From Phormidium tenue FACHB-1052 (GTDB lineage: Bacteria; Cyanobacteriota; Cyanobacteriia; Phormidesmidales; Phormidesmidaceae), in contig NZ_JACJQN010000017.1 of assembly GCF_014696675.1 (NCBI RefSeq), positions 87,798 to 151,797 on the forward strand: a stretch of DNA of 64,000 bases, given 5' to 3'. This document shows positions 39,105 through 49,344 of this stretch, piece by piece. A program made the position numbers and the translations under genes. Under the pieces are notes generated by a model. The model made no database searches. It was not told the origin of the DNA and saw nothing but the letters and a program-made list of their open reading frames with translations. Position 1 is the stretch's first letter, and each line of letters begins with the position of its first letter.

Positions 39105-41399
39105 ATGACCATAAGTCCCCCTGAACCGGGACAAAAAGTCAGGGTAGTGGTTGACAAAGATCCGGTGCCCGTCTCATTTGAGCGATGGGGCAAGCCCGGT
39201 CACTTCGACCGCACGTTGGCCAAGGGGCCCAAAACCACCACCTGGATTTGGAACCTGCACGCCGACGCCCACGACTTTGACAGTCACACCAGTGACCTGG
39301 AAGATATTTCGCGGAAGATCTTCAGTGCTCACTTTGGCCACTTAGCCGTTATTTTCATCTGGCTGAGCGGCATGTACTTCCACGGTGCCAAGTTCTCGAA
39401 CTATGAGGCCTGGCTCACCAACCCGACCGGCATTAAGCCCAGTGCCCAGGTGGTTTGGCCCGTCTTTGGCCAAGAAATTCTCAATGCCGATGTGGGCGGT
39501 GGCTTCCACGGCATTCAGATCACCTCTGGTCTGTTTCAGATGTGGCGGGCCAACGGCATTACCAATGGCTTCCAGCTCTACTGCACCGCTATTGGGGCGC
39601 TGGTAATGGCGGCTCTGATGCTGTTTGCTGGCTGGTTCCACTACCACAAGCGAGCGCCCAAGCTCGAGTGGTTCCAAAATGTGGAATCGATGATGAACCA
39701 CCACCTGGCCGGGCTGTTGGGCCTGGGCTGCCTGGGCTATGCCGGTCAGCAAATCCACGTGTCACTGCCGATCAACGCCTGTCTGGATGCGATCGATGCG
39801 GGGCGGCCTCTAACCATTGGTGGTCGGGTAATCGACTCAATTGGAGCAATTCCCTTGCCCCACGAGTGGATCCTCAACAAGGCCCTGATGGCGGATCTCT
39901 ACCCCGGCTTTGTCGAGGGGCTGAAACCCTTCTTCACCCTCAACTGGGGTGTGTACTCTGACTTTCTCACCTTTAAGGGTGGTCTAAACCCCGTCACCGG
40001 TGGCCTCTGGCTGTCGGATACGGCTCACCACCACTTGGCGCTAGCCGTGCTCTTCATTGTGGCAGGGCATTTCTACCGCACCAACTGGGGCATTGGCCAC
40101 AGTTTCAAAGAAGTGCTGGAGGCGCATAAGGGCCCCTTTACTGGCGAAGGCCACAAGGGTATGTACGAAATTTTCACGACCTCCTGGCATGCCCAGTTGG
40201 GGTGGAACTTAGCCCTCCTCGGGTCGCTGACCATCATCGTGGCTCAGCATATGTACTCCATGCCTCCCTATCCGTACCTCGCGACGGATTACCCCACTCA
40301 GCTGTCGCTGTTTACCCACCACATGTGGATTGGCGGCTTCTTGATTGTGGGGGGAGCAGCCCACGCGGCCATCTTCATGGTGCGTGATTACGAGCCCTCG
40401 GCGCATGTCAACAACAACCTCGATCGCGTGCTGCGCCATCGCGATGCGATCATCTCGCACCTCAACTGGGTCTGTATATTCCTCGGCTTCCACAGCTTTG
40501 GTCTATACATCCACAACGACACCATGCGCGCCCTGGGCCGTCCCCAAGACATGTTCTCGGATACGGCCATCAATCTACAGCCGGTCTTTGCCCAGTGGGT
40601 GCAGGGTTTCCATGCTGCCGCTGCGGGCAACACAGCGCCCAACGCTCTGGCTAGTGTTAGCCCCGTGTTCGGTGGCACTGGGGTCGCGGTGGCGGGCAAA
40701 GTGGCGATGATGCCCATGGCCCTCGGTACCGCCGACTTCATGGTGCACCACATCCACGCCTTCACCATTCACGTGACGGTGCTGATTCTGCTGAAGGGTG
40801 TGCTATTCGCTCGCAGCTCTCGGCTGATTCCCGACAAGGGCGACCTGGGTTTCCGGTTCCCCTGTGACGGGCCGGGCCGGGGTGGCACCTGTCAAGTTTC
40901 GGCTTGGGATCACGTGTTCCTAGGCCTGTTCTGGATGTACAACTGCATCTCGATTGTGATTTTCCACTTTAGCTGGAAGATGCAGTCTGACATTTGGGGC
41001 ACGGTGAGCGCCGATGGCACGGTGAGTCATATCACGGGCGGCAACTTTGCGGCTAGCGCCATCACCATCAACGGCTGGCTGCGCGACTTCCTGTGGGCGC
41101 AAGCTTCCCAGGTGATCGGCTCCTACGGGTCGGCGCTGTCGGCCTACGGTCTGATGTTCTTGGGGGCTCACTTTGTCTGGGCCTTTAGCCTGATGTTCCT
41201 GTTCAGTGGTCGTGGCTACTGGCAAGAGCTGATTGAGTCCATCGTGTGGGCTCACAGCAAGCTGAAGCTGGCTCCCGCCATTCAGCCTCGTGCTCTGAGC
41301 ATTACTCAGGGTCGGGCCGTGGGTGTGGCTCACTACCTACTGGGAGGGATTGCCACGACGTGGGCCTTCTTCCTGGCTCGAATAATTGCGGTGGGATGA
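39105..41399 (+). CDS. psaA: Photosystem I core protein PsaA
   Basis: 764 residues, a little longer than the common 750-755. PsaA binds P700, antenna chlorophylls and half of the FX iron-sulfur cluster. The FX loop [19 protein letters not shown] gives its two cysteine ligands, and eleven TM helices with many conserved His residues are recognisable (e.g. [43 protein letters not shown]). It is followed by psaB after 116 bases, the usual co-transcribed pair. A strong palindrome lies in that gap. Confidence 0.98.
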   Translation: MTISPPEPGQKVRVVVDKDPVPVSFERWGKPGHFDRTLAKGPKTTTWIWNLHADAHDFDSHTSDLEDISRKIFSAHFGHLAVIFIWLSGMYFHGAKFSNYEAWLTNPTGIKPSAQVVWPVFGQEILNADVGGGFHGIQITSGLFQMWRANGITNGFQLYCTAIGALVMAALMLFAGWFHYHKRAPKLEWFQNVESMMNHHLAGLLGLGCLGYAGQQIHVSLPINACLDAIDAGRPLTIGGRVIDSIGAIPLPHEWILNKALMADLYPGFVEGLKPFFTLNWGVYSDFLTFKGGLNPVTGGLWLSDTAHHHLALAVLFIVAGHFYRTNWGIGHSFKEVLEAHKGPFTGEGHKGMYEIFTTSWHAQLGWNLALLGSLTIIVAQHMYSMPPYPYLATDYPTQLSLFTHHMWIGGFLIVGGAAHAAIFMVRDYEPSAHVNNNLDRVLRHRDAIISHLNWVCIFLGFHSFGLYIHNDTMRALGRPQDMFSDTAINLQPVFAQWVQGFHAAAAGNTAPNALASVSPVFGGTGVAVAGKVAMMPMALGTADFMVHHIHAFTIHVTVLILLKGVLFARSSRLIPDKGDLGFRFPCDGPGRGGTCQVSAWDHVFLGLFWMYNCISIVIFHFSWKMQSDIWGTVSADGTVSHITGGNFAASAITINGWLRDFLWAQASQVIGSYGSALSAYGLMFLGAHFVWAFSLMFLFSGRGYWQELIESIVWAHSKLKLAPAIQPRALSITQGRAVGVAHYLLGGIATTWAFFLARIIAVG

Positions 41400-41421
41400 C
41401 CCGTTTGGTCATGGGCTTCCC

Positions 41422-41449
41422 GTAGGGGCACAGCACGCTGTGCCCCTAC
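41422..41449. repeat. Perfect palindromic repeat between psaA and psaB
   Basis: GTAGGGGCACAGC (41422-41434), AC, GCTGTGCCCCTAC (41437-41449). This is a 13-bp perfect stem. Palindromes of this GTAGGGGCACAGC...CCCCTAC type are common cyanobacterial extragenic repeats. It would form a very stable hairpin in a psaAB transcript. Confidence 0.85.
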
Positions 41450-41515
41450 ACCAACCCCCACCCCACCGAATTTCACGAATTGCGTTTTCTGACCCATTCG
41501 TACCCGTTTTGATTC

Positions 41516-43744
41516 ATGGCAACTAAATTCCCAAAATTTAGCCAGGACTTGGCCCAAGATCCGACCACGCGTCGGCTCTGGTACGGGATTGCCACCGCCC
41601 ACGACTTTGAAAGCCACGATGGCATGACGGAGGAGAATCTTTACCAAAAGATTTTTGCTTCGCACTTTGGCCACCTGGCAATCATCTTTTTGTGGACGTC
41701 GGGCAACCTGTTCCACGTCGCCTGGCAAGGCAACTTTGAGCAGTGGGTAAAAGACCCGCTGGGTGTGAAACCGATCGCTCACGCGATTTGGGATCCGCAA
41801 TTTGGCCAACCCGCTGTGGATGCCTTCACCCAGGGCGGGGCTAGCTATCCGGTTAATATCTCGTTTTCAGGGGTGTACCACTGGTGGTACACCATCGGTA
41901 TGCGCACCAACGCCGATCTATACGGCGGGGCGATGTTTTTGCTGATTTTGTCGGCGGTCTTTTTGTTTGCTGGTTGGCTGCACCTTCAGCCCAAGTTTCG
42001 GCCTAGCCTGGCCTGGTTCAAAAATGCGGAATCGCGGCTGAACCACCACCTGGCTGGTCTGTTTGGGGTGAGCTCCCTGGCCTGGGCCGGTCACCTGATT
42101 CACGTGGCCATCCCCGAAGCGCGGGGTCAGCATGTGGGCTGGGATAACTTCCTGTCGGTACGGCCTCACCCGGCGGGGTTGAAGCCCTTCTTTACCGGCC
42201 AGTGGGGGGTCTATGCCCAAGACCCAGACACGGCCAACCACGTGTTTAACAGCAGCGACGGAGCTGGGTCAGCGATTCTCACCTTTTTGGGTGGGTTCCA
42301 TCCCCAGACCGACTCGCTGTGGCTGACGGATATGGCTCACCACCACCTGGCGATCGCGGTGCTCTTTATCGTTGCGGGCCACATGTACCGGACTAACTTC
42401 GGTATTGGCCACGACATGAAGACCATCATGAATGCCCACCGTCCCCCCGAAGGCACCCCCTTTGGCGGCCTGCTGGGTGAAGGCCACAAGGGTATCTACG
42501 ACACCTACAACAACTCGCTGCACTTCCAGCTGGCCTGGCACTTGGCCTGCCTCGGTGTGGTGACGTCGCTGGTGGCGCAGCACATGTACTCCATGCCGGC
42601 CTACGCCTTTATTGCGAAGGATTACACCACCCAGGCGGCGCTCTATACCCACCACCAGTACATCGCTGGCTTCATCATGGTGGGGGCCTTTGCCCACGGG
42701 GCCATCTTCCTGGTGCGCGACTACGACCCCAAAGCTAACCAGAACAACGTGCTGTACCGCGTGCTGGAGCACAAGGAAGCGATCATCTCGCACCTGAGCT
42801 GGGTGTCGCTGTTCCTGGGCTTCCACACCCTGGGTCTGTACGTGCACAACGACGTGGTGGTGGCCTTCGGCACCCCCGAAAAGCAGATTCTGGTGGAGCC
42901 AGTGTTTGCCCAGTGGATTCAAGCGGCCCACGGCAAGCTGCTCTACGGCATGGATACTCTCCTATCCAACCCTGACAGCATTGCGACGACGGCCTGGCCC
43001 AACCACGGCAACGTGTGGCTCGGCGGCTGGCTGGATGGCATCAACAGCAGCACTAACTCGCTGTTCTTGAACATTGGCCCTGGCGACTTCTTGGTTCACC
43101 ATGCGATCGCCCTCGGTCTGCACACCACCACCCTGATCTTGGTCAAGGGTGCGCTGGATGCGCGCGGTTCGAAGCTGATGCCCGACAAAAAAGACTTCGG
43201 CTACAGCTTCCCCTGCGACGGCCCCGGTCGTGGCGGCACCTGCGACATCTCTGCGTGGGATTCGTTCTACCTGGCAATGTTCTGGATGTTGAACACCATT
43301 GGCTGGGTGACCTTCTACTGGCACTGGAAGCATCTCACCCTGTGGTCGGGCAATATAGCCCAGTTCAACGAAAACTCGACGTATCTAATGGGCTGGTTCC
43401 GAGACTACCTGTGGCTTAACTCGTCGCAGCTCATCAACGGCTACAACCCCTACGGCATGAATAACCTCGCGGTTTGGGCCTGGATGTTCCTCTTTGGGCA
43501 CCTGGTTTGGGCCACTGGCTTCATGTTCTTGATCTCCTGGCGGGGCTACTGGCAGGAGCTGATCGAAACTCTGGTGTGGGCCCACGAGCGCACTCCCCTG
43601 GCGAACCTGGTTCGCTGGAAGGACAAGCCCGTTGCCATGTCCATCATTCAGGGTCGGGTTGTGGGTCTAGCTCACTTTACGGTGGGCTACATTCTGACCT
43701 ACGCCGCCTTCTTGATCGCCTCGACTTCCAGTCGATTTGGCTAA
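41516..43744 (+). CDS. psaB: Photosystem I core protein PsaB
   Basis: 742 residues, normal for the family. It pairs with PsaA to hold P700 and FX; the FX loop [18 protein letters not shown] carries the cysteine ligands. TM helices with paired His ([51 protein letters not shown]) match. The ATG follows psaA by 116 bases. Complete; the short linker after the C-terminus (SSRFG) is normal. Confidence 0.98.
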   Translation: MATKFPKFSQDLAQDPTTRRLWYGIATAHDFESHDGMTEENLYQKIFASHFGHLAIIFLWTSGNLFHVAWQGNFEQWVKDPLGVKPIAHAIWDPQFGQPAVDAFTQGGASYPVNISFSGVYHWWYTIGMRTNADLYGGAMFLLILSAVFLFAGWLHLQPKFRPSLAWFKNAESRLNHHLAGLFGVSSLAWAGHLIHVAIPEARGQHVGWDNFLSVRPHPAGLKPFFTGQWGVYAQDPDTANHVFNSSDGAGSAILTFLGGFHPQTDSLWLTDMAHHHLAIAVLFIVAGHMYRTNFGIGHDMKTIMNAHRPPEGTPFGGLLGEGHKGIYDTYNNSLHFQLAWHLACLGVVTSLVAQHMYSMPAYAFIAKDYTTQAALYTHHQYIAGFIMVGAFAHGAIFLVRDYDPKANQNNVLYRVLEHKEAIISHLSWVSLFLGFHTLGLYVHNDVVVAFGTPEKQILVEPVFAQWIQAAHGKLLYGMDTLLSNPDSIATTAWPNHGNVWLGGWLDGINSSTNSLFLNIGPGDFLVHHAIALGLHTTTLILVKGALDARGSKLMPDKKDFGYSFPCDGPGRGGTCDISAWDSFYLAMFWMLNTIGWVTFYWHWKHLTLWSGNIAQFNENSTYLMGWFRDYLWLNSSQLINGYNPYGMNNLAVWAWMFLFGHLVWATGFMFLISWRGYWQELIETLVWAHERTPLANLVRWKDKPVAMSIIQGRVVGLAHFTVGYILTYAAFLIASTSSRFG

Positions 43745-43763
43745 CTGGGATAACTAATCCCGC

Positions 43764-43925
43764 GTAGGGTGGGCACGGCCCACCTTACATCCCTGGCGTA
43801 AACGGGTGGGTTCCCATGGGCTAACCCACCCCGTCCGCTGGGACCTTTTCCTAAAAGAAAAAAAATCTCTGTTCAAGCAAGTTTCTAACGAAAAGATCTC
43901 CAGTGGTGGGCAGTGCCCACCCTAC
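43764..43925. repeat. MITE-like inverted-repeat element after psaB
   Basis: It opens with GTAGGGTGGGC ACG GCCCACCTTAC (43764-43788) and ends with GTGGTGGGCA GT GCCCACCCTAC (43903-43925). The outer arms GTAGGGTGGGC and GCCCACCCTAC are inverted copies. An internal hairpin GGGTGGGTT / AACCCACCC lies at 43804-43831. No ORF is encoded, so it looks like a small non-autonomous element or a cluster of GTAGGGTGGGCA repeats. A third copy lies at 62549. Confidence 0.55.
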
Positions 43926-44047
43926 AAAAGACTCACCCAAATACTTACCTACAACAAGAGTCTTCTTTTTAGAATTTTGAATATCTGAGGTGTAGAGCGG
44001 CTCCCTACAATCGCCCGCTGTCGCCTTCTAACCTTGAGACGGATGGA

Positions 44048-44102
44048 GACTCTCCGCTTCTCAAGAGTCCTGGTTCTTCGGGGTAGTTGAGCCAGGACTT
44101 TT
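44048..44102 (+). terminator. Terminator-like hairpin with an alternative upstream hairpin
   Basis: AGTCCTGGTTC (44066-44076) pairs with GAGCCAGGACT (44089-44099), followed by TTTT. An alternative GACTCT (44048-44053) / AGAGTC (44064-44069) overlaps the first arm, so the two are mutually exclusive. It sits 320 bases after psaB and 140 before the next gene. It may end the psaAB transcript or be part of a leader or small RNA. Confidence 0.55.
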
Positions 44103-44245
44103 ACTATCTATGTAGCTAAAAGGATCGGTGGGGCACCACCGCTGGTGGCCCAGATCGTTTACAGTTGCGGTGGCAAAACCGGTGCTCTAATCCGACCCTA
44201 TAGAGACATCGCGCCAGGGCCAATCTGCTCTCTTTTTCTGTGGCT

Positions 44246-44881
44246 ATGACTCCTTCCAACCGGATTTTGGTGCTCTTTGCCCACCCCGCCCTCAATAAAT
44301 CTCGCATGAACAGTCAGCTGGTGCGGGCGATCGCCGACCTTGAGGGGGTCATTCTCCACGATCTCTATGAGGAGTATCCCGACTTCCATATTGATGTGAA
44401 GCGCGAGCAGCAGCTGCTAATTGACCACGACATCGTGGTGTGGCAGCACCCCTTTTACTGGTATAGCAGCCCCGCTATTCTCAAGGAGTGGCAAGACCTG
44501 GTGCTCGAATATGGCTTTGCCTACGGCCACGAGGGGACAGCTTTGCAAGGCAAAAAATGCCTTTCCGCTATTTCTACCGGCGGTAGCCATCAAGCCTATC
44601 AGCGAGACGGCTACAACTACTACACCATCGGTGAGCTGCTGACCCCCTTTGCTCAAACCGCGCGGCTGTGCGGCATGGACTATCTGCCGCCGTTTGTGGT
44701 TCACGGCACCCACCAATTGCTTGACGGCCCCGAAATCAGCGATCGCGCCCAAGACTATCGCACCCTGATTCAAGCGCTGCGCGACAACCAGGTTAACTGG
44801 GCGGCGCTGCCTGGTCTGACCCAGCTCAACCAAGACTTGAGCCAGGTATTGCTCGCTCCCGAGGTAGCCCCCCATGCATAG
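44246..44881 (+). CDS. KefF-like NAD(P)H-dependent oxidoreductase
   Basis: 211 residues from the ATG at 44246; a GTG at 44240 is possible. Flavodoxin-like fold of the MdaB/KefF family: FAHPALNKSRMN binds FMN phosphate, and HPFYWYSSPAILKEWQD and SISTGGS-type loops are standard. KefF activates the KefC potassium efflux antiporter. The next gene, which it overlaps by 8 bases (ATG 44874, TAG 44879), encodes a KefB/C-like antiporter, so it is probably its accessory subunit. Confidence 0.88.
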   Translation: MTPSNRILVLFAHPALNKSRMNSQLVRAIADLEGVILHDLYEEYPDFHIDVKREQQLLIDHDIVVWQHPFYWYSSPAILKEWQDLVLEYGFAYGHEGTALQGKKCLSAISTGGSHQAYQRDGYNYYTIGELLTPFAQTARLCGMDYLPPFVVHGTHQLLDGPEISDRAQDYRTLIQALRDNQVNWAALPGLTQLNQDLSQVLLAPEVAPHA

Positions 44882-46757
44882 CGAAGACTTATTTTTTCAG
44901 GCGTTTATCTATCTAATGGCGGCGGTGCTGTCGGTGCCCTTTGCCAAGCGCCTGGGGTTGGGGTCGGTGCTGGGGTACCTGATTGCGGGGGTGATTATCG
45001 GCCCGTTTGTGCTGGGCCTGGTGGGGGAACAGCAGGAGGACGTCATGCACTTTGCCGAGTTTGGCGTGGTGATGATGTTGTTTTTGATTGGTCTGGAGCT
45101 GCGGCCTTCGCTGCTGTGGCAGTTGCGGGGGCCAATTTTGGGTCTAGGGGGCTTACAGGTGGCGGTGACTACCGGGGCGATCGCCCTGATTGCCCTGCTG
45201 GTGGGCCTACCCTGGACGATGGCCCTGGCGATCGGCATGATTTTGTCGCTTTCGTCTACGGCGATCGTGCTACAAACCCTGAACGAAAAGGGCCTGATGA
45301 GAACTGAGGCGGGGCAGGCCTCCTTTTCGGTGCTGCTGTTTCAGGATATTGCGGTAATTCCCATGCTGGCTCTGCTGCCCCTGCTGGAGATGGGCCAGAC
45401 CGCGATCGGCCCCAATGCAGCGATGTTGGTGGCCACCGCCGAGGCCAGTGGGGGGCTACCCGCTTGGCAGCGCACCCTGCTAGTGATGGGGGCGGTGGGG
45501 GGCATTATTGTGGTCGGTCGGTTTTTGATGCGACCGGTGTTTCGGTTCATTGCCGATACGCGCCTGCGGGAGATGTTTACGGCGACGGCCCTGCTGCTGG
45601 TGATCGGTATTACCCTGATTATGCAAATGGTGGGGCTGTCGCCCGCCCTGGGCACCTTCGTCGCCGGAGTAGTGCTGGCCGACAATGAGTATCGCCACGA
45701 GCTAGAAACCGACATTGAACCGTTTAAAGGTCTGCTGCTGGGCCTGTTCTTTATCTCGGTGGGGGCCAGCATCGATTTTAATGTGCTGGCCCGCCAGCCC
45801 CTGCTAATTTTGGGCCTGGTAGCTGGGCTGATGCTGCTCAAGGGGCTGGTGCTGCTGGCCCTGGGCCGTTTCTTTCGGCAGTCGCTCAGCCAAAACCTGC
45901 TGTTTGCCATGGCCCTGGCCCAGGGGGGAGAGTTTTGCTTTGTGCTGTTTTCCTTTGCTCAGCAGAGCCAAGTTTTGCCGACGACCGTGACTGCCCCGCT
46001 GGTGGTGGTGGTAGCCCTGTCAATGGCCCTCACCCCCCTGGTGATGATTGCCAATGAACGGCTGGTGCAGCCGCGCTTTGTCAGCCAGGGCGAGCAGCGA
46101 GAACCCGACACCATCGACGATGGCGAAACCCCGGTGATTGTTGCGGGTTTTGGGCGCTTTGGCCAGATCGTCAATCGTCTGCTGGTTGCCAACGGGATTC
46201 AGACTACGGTGCTAGACCACGACCCGGCTACCATCGATCTGCTGCGTCAGTTTGGCCACAAGGTGTTTTATGGCGACTCGTCGCGGATTGAGCTGCTCTA
46301 TGCGGCGGGGGCACCTGAAGCCAAGCTGTTTGTGATGGCGATCGACGATGTGGAGCGATCGCTGCAAACCATTGACCTGGTGAAACAGCATTTTCCCCAC
46401 CTGAAGATTTTGGCACAGGCCATCGATCGCCGCCACGCCTACGAGCTGCTGCGCCGAGATGTTGCCGTCGTGGAGCGAGAAACCTTTGAATCTGCCCTGA
46501 GCTTGGGTGCTGAGGCCCTGAAGCTGTTAGGGTTTCGGGCATACCACGCCCACCGAGCCGCCCGCATCTTTCGCCACCACGATATTAAGGCGATGCGAGA
46601 GATGGCCGAGATTGAAGCGGATATGCCGAAGCTGGTGGCTAAGTCGCAGCAGCTCGCTGCCGATTTGAAGGAGGTACTCCAGTCGGATAGTTTCGATTTG
46701 CCCCGCGAGGTCGATCAGGCTTGGGATACGACGGCGCTGAAAAAGTATGGAACGTAG
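44874..46757 (+). CDS. CPA2-family K+/H+ antiporter (KefB/KefC-like) with RCK domain
   Basis: 627 residues. About 12 TM helices span 1-385; the fourth to sixth contain the QDIAVIPML stretch (RAxL-SFLLFQDIA region) of the CPA2 ion pathway. A TrkA-N/RCK domain (about 405-525) carries the dinucleotide-binding VIVAGFGRFGQIVNRLL and an acidic D at the end of the second strand (TVLDHD). A short coiled tail follows. Glutathione or redox gating is suggested by its coupled KefF partner. Complete. Confidence 0.92.
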   Translation: MHSEDLFFQAFIYLMAAVLSVPFAKRLGLGSVLGYLIAGVIIGPFVLGLVGEQQEDVMHFAEFGVVMMLFLIGLELRPSLLWQLRGPILGLGGLQVAVTTGAIALIALLVGLPWTMALAIGMILSLSSTAIVLQTLNEKGLMRTEAGQASFSVLLFQDIAVIPMLALLPLLEMGQTAIGPNAAMLVATAEASGGLPAWQRTLLVMGAVGGIIVVGRFLMRPVFRFIADTRLREMFTATALLLVIGITLIMQMVGLSPALGTFVAGVVLADNEYRHELETDIEPFKGLLLGLFFISVGASIDFNVLARQPLLILGLVAGLMLLKGLVLLALGRFFRQSLSQNLLFAMALAQGGEFCFVLFSFAQQSQVLPTTVTAPLVVVVALSMALTPLVMIANERLVQPRFVSQGEQREPDTIDDGETPVIVAGFGRFGQIVNRLLVANGIQTTVLDHDPATIDLLRQFGHKVFYGDSSRIELLYAAGAPEAKLFVMAIDDVERSLQTIDLVKQHFPHLKILAQAIDRRHAYELLRRDVAVVERETFESALSLGAEALKLLGFRAYHAHRAARIFRHHDIKAMREMAEIEADMPKLVAKSQQLAADLKEVLQSDSFDLPREVDQAWDTTALKKYGT

Positions 46758-46905
46758 TTGGGATAGCAACTACTCCATCGCTCAGGATGTTTGACGGAGT
46801 CTTGTGTAGCCGTTGCTAGCTAGCTGACCAAAGCCAGCCTTGTGCGGGTGCGATGTTCAAAGACCGGCTAAAAGGGCGATCGCCGCCGTTTATAAAGCAC
46901 TGGGG

Positions 46906-48045
46906 TCAACGCTTAACCCCACAAAAAGCCACCCAGCCTGCATTGGTATTGCCCTGCTGAGCCGCATAGTAACCCGGCACATAGTGCAGGTGAAACGCGT
47001 CGGGCGCAAACCCCGCCGTCAGGGCATAGGTTGGAAAGTCGTTAAAGCTCGAAGATGCCAAATAGGGTTCTGAATTGGCCCAGACCTCGGTGTCGCGGAA
47101 GTATCGAGCGACCATGCTAGGTGGGGCCAGAAATAACTTGCTCTCTAAATGCACCATCATGCCGCCGGGCTTGAGCAAGCGATAGCTTTCGGCAAAAACT
47201 CGCTTCCTGGCCACTCCCGGAATTTCGTGCAGCAGAATGTGGCTCACCACTAGATTAAACGACCGATCGGCAAATTCGGTACTCTCGGCATTTTGCTGAG
47301 AAAAATAAGCCGTCTGGTTCAAAACCCTGGCCCGAGCGATCGCATATCTCAACAACGACGGACTCAAATCAATTCCCCAAACCTGGGCTTGAGGATAGGC
47401 CGATGTATAGGGCAAGGTGCTGTGGCCGACTGAACACCCTAGATCTAAAATTCGCTGGGGTTGAAACTCGGGGTAGTGCTGGTTCAAAACATGGTGAATT
47501 AAGGTCTGGCCAAGTTCGTCGTTGAGGGGACCAAACCACCCTCTGCCATAGAGAAAAACGCCGTGGTCGTACAGGGCTCCAGACTCAAAACCGTCGGCTT
47601 CAAGGTCTCGCAGATAGCCCCCCGGCATGCGATGAATATGGGCCTTGAGCTGATGAGAGGGGATGTTTAAATTTGGATTTAGCTCTAGACATCCTTGGCC
47701 CTGCTGATGAGATTGATAGACCGCTTCGAGGCGCTGTCGGTCAGACTCAATATTGGCCAGCACTTGGCTCCACAACTGATCTTGCAGCACCCCGCGACGA
47801 TGGTGAACCGCTTGCACCTCTGGGCACCCATCTAAAACTGGGCGCACCTTAAGGTATAAGCTGTCTTGATTTTCTTCATGGAGATAGGCAGAAATGGCGT
47901 CATCGAGCTTCTGCTGAAACAGTTGAAACATCGCCTCCCCAAAGGCCTTTGCTTCGCATGCGAATTCTAGGTCAACTGCCGGAGCATGAGCCTGGGGAAT
48001 TAAGCCATGTTGGAGTTGAGGACATCGAAAAACTGTATTGTTCAT
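46906..48045 (-). CDS. Class I SAM-dependent methyltransferase, unknown substrate
   Basis: 379 residues. The N-terminal 180 are helical and unassigned; the Rossmann methyltransferase domain follows, with motif I RILDLGCSVGHSTLPYTSAY, acidic strand 2 end VWGIDLSPSLL, and post-motif LLHEIPGVARKRVFAES. The C-terminal AGFAPDAFHLHYVPGYY may close the substrate pocket. No neighbours suggest its substrate; the following minus-strand gene is 230 bases away. Confidence 0.87.
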   Translation of the reverse strand: MNNTVFRCPQLQHGLIPQAHAPAVDLEFACEAKAFGEAMFQLFQQKLDDAISAYLHEENQDSLYLKVRPVLDGCPEVQAVHHRRGVLQDQLWSQVLANIESDRQRLEAVYQSHQQGQGCLELNPNLNIPSHQLKAHIHRMPGGYLRDLEADGFESGALYDHGVFLYGRGWFGPLNDELGQTLIHHVLNQHYPEFQPQRILDLGCSVGHSTLPYTSAYPQAQVWGIDLSPSLLRYAIARARVLNQTAYFSQQNAESTEFADRSFNLVVSHILLHEIPGVARKRVFAESYRLLKPGGMMVHLESKLFLAPPSMVARYFRDTEVWANSEPYLASSSFNDFPTYALTAGFAPDAFHLHYVPGYYAAQQGNTNAGWVAFCGVKR

Positions 48046-48277
48046 CCCATCATGCTCCTACTCAACAACCGATGTGTTCTGAGTGATCACCTAAACCCAA
48101 CAGTGGCCGATGGTTCTATCTGCGCCGCCGCCGCAACCTGACAATTGGCAGAAAGTTTTATCGCCTGATAACTATGATTTTCCCTTGCCTATTTGAGGTC
48201 GGTGGTACCCCTCAAACATTCTTCAAACCCTGAACTGACGAGCGCGGCGCACCAGCTAGCAGCGCCGCTTCCTGATC

Positions 48278-48715
48278 TCAATCGGTCACAAGTTTGGCGT
48301 CGTTGACGTGGCCTGCCGCATCGAGTTTGATCACCAGCCATTCGTCGTCAATGCTGATGAATTTGCGCTCTGGCCCCAGTCTGTAGACCATATCGTAGTC
48401 GGCAAAGCTGTTTTGGGGTTCTGGTGGGCCAAGTAGCTCGATGACACCAGCTTGGGGTCTTCCCAGGAGCAGGTATTTTGCCAGCACATCATCCACCATG
48501 CACAGGCGAATGTAGGTTGGCTCGGCGCTGAGCTTGGGGTCGTTCCACAGCGTAAAGTTGAACTGGGTATAGCCACGGCAATGTTGCCACTCGTCCCAGT
48601 TTGTTTTGGCCAGCAGCCCGCCCACCACTACAAACGGGAGGCTGGTTAACAACAGCCCCATAATTGAGGCGATCAGCAGACGGCGCTTTAGTGTTGAAGG
48701 TTGGCCCAAGGGCAT
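48278..48715 (-). CDS. Membrane-anchored protein, 145 residues, unknown
   Basis: A basic N-terminus (LKRRLLIASIMGLLLTSLPF) gives a TM anchor (about 12-36). An extracytoplasmic domain of about 105 residues follows, with two cysteines. The end GRPQAGVIELLGPP ... DYDMVYRLGPERKFISI ... DEWLVIKLDAAGHV resembles the pattern of small BamE/SmpA-type lipoproteins; that resemblance is weak and only by eye. No signal lipobox. Function unknown. Confidence 0.72.
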   Translation of the reverse strand: MPLGQPSTLKRRLLIASIMGLLLTSLPFVVVGGLLAKTNWDEWQHCRGYTQFNFTLWNDPKLSAEPTYIRLCMVDDVLAKYLLLGRPQAGVIELLGPPEPQNSFADYDMVYRLGPERKFISIDDEWLVIKLDAAGHVNDAKLVTD

Positions 48716-48857
48716 GGTGAATCGGGCGGGTAGCAGGTCTATGGAGACATGCTACCCACGGTCAGCTAAAAATTCACAGGCCGGGTTGCAGCGGTAGGGA
48801 GGGTTGAAGACCTGCCCCAAGACGATGGTTAAAGACCGGCCCAAAGGCCAACGCAGT

Positions 48858-49043
48858 TTACGCATAGCGACGCACCATCCGCTCTAGCTGATGAATGAGC
48901 TGGTGAAGCCGCTGGTTTTCCTGGTGCAGGGCGTTATTTTCGGCCTGGAGGCGCTGGTTTTCCTGCCATAGAGCCTGGTTGTCTAAGGGTAGTTGTGAAG
49001 ATGAAGCGTACATGGTGCGATCGGGTGACAGAGGATGGCTCAC
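48858..49043 (-). CDS. Small coiled-coil protein, unknown
   Basis: 61 residues (or 51 from the second ATG at 49013). After a polar N-terminus the rest is a Leu/Asn/Glu heptad zipper (LWQENQRLQAENNALHQENQ, LHQLIHQLERMVRRY), so it should dimerise. No DNA-binding or catalytic motif. Short and isolated, but with a clear coiled-coil pattern and ordinary codon use. Confidence 0.6.
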   Translation of the reverse strand: MSHPLSPDRTMYASSSQLPLDNQALWQENQRLQAENNALHQENQRLHQLIHQLERMVRRYA

Positions 49044-49344
49044 TAGCTCAGGAATCTCCCTAACCGTGGCCTTGAAGCTGAGGCCAAGATAAATAGCCCA
49101 GTCATCAGGGCTGACAGTGGTTTGATTTGCAACCGCCTGAGGCGGCCCATTGCAGGGATGACCTACCCATAGGGGGTTGCGCTATATCTCTATTTTGGCC
49201 TGTCTCTGAGTGCGACCCGGAAACCGTAACTAACCGCAATAGCTCCTGCCCATTACCCAATGGCGAGTTCAATAATGCAGTTAAATGGGGGATGGTTCTG
49301 GATGCCTCCTTGGGCTCCGCTGCTGTTCACCCCTGCGAGGCCCT

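Noticed and set aside
39342..43585. Several long minus-strand frames across psaA and psaB
   Set aside because: Codon-bias shadows of the two photosystem genes.
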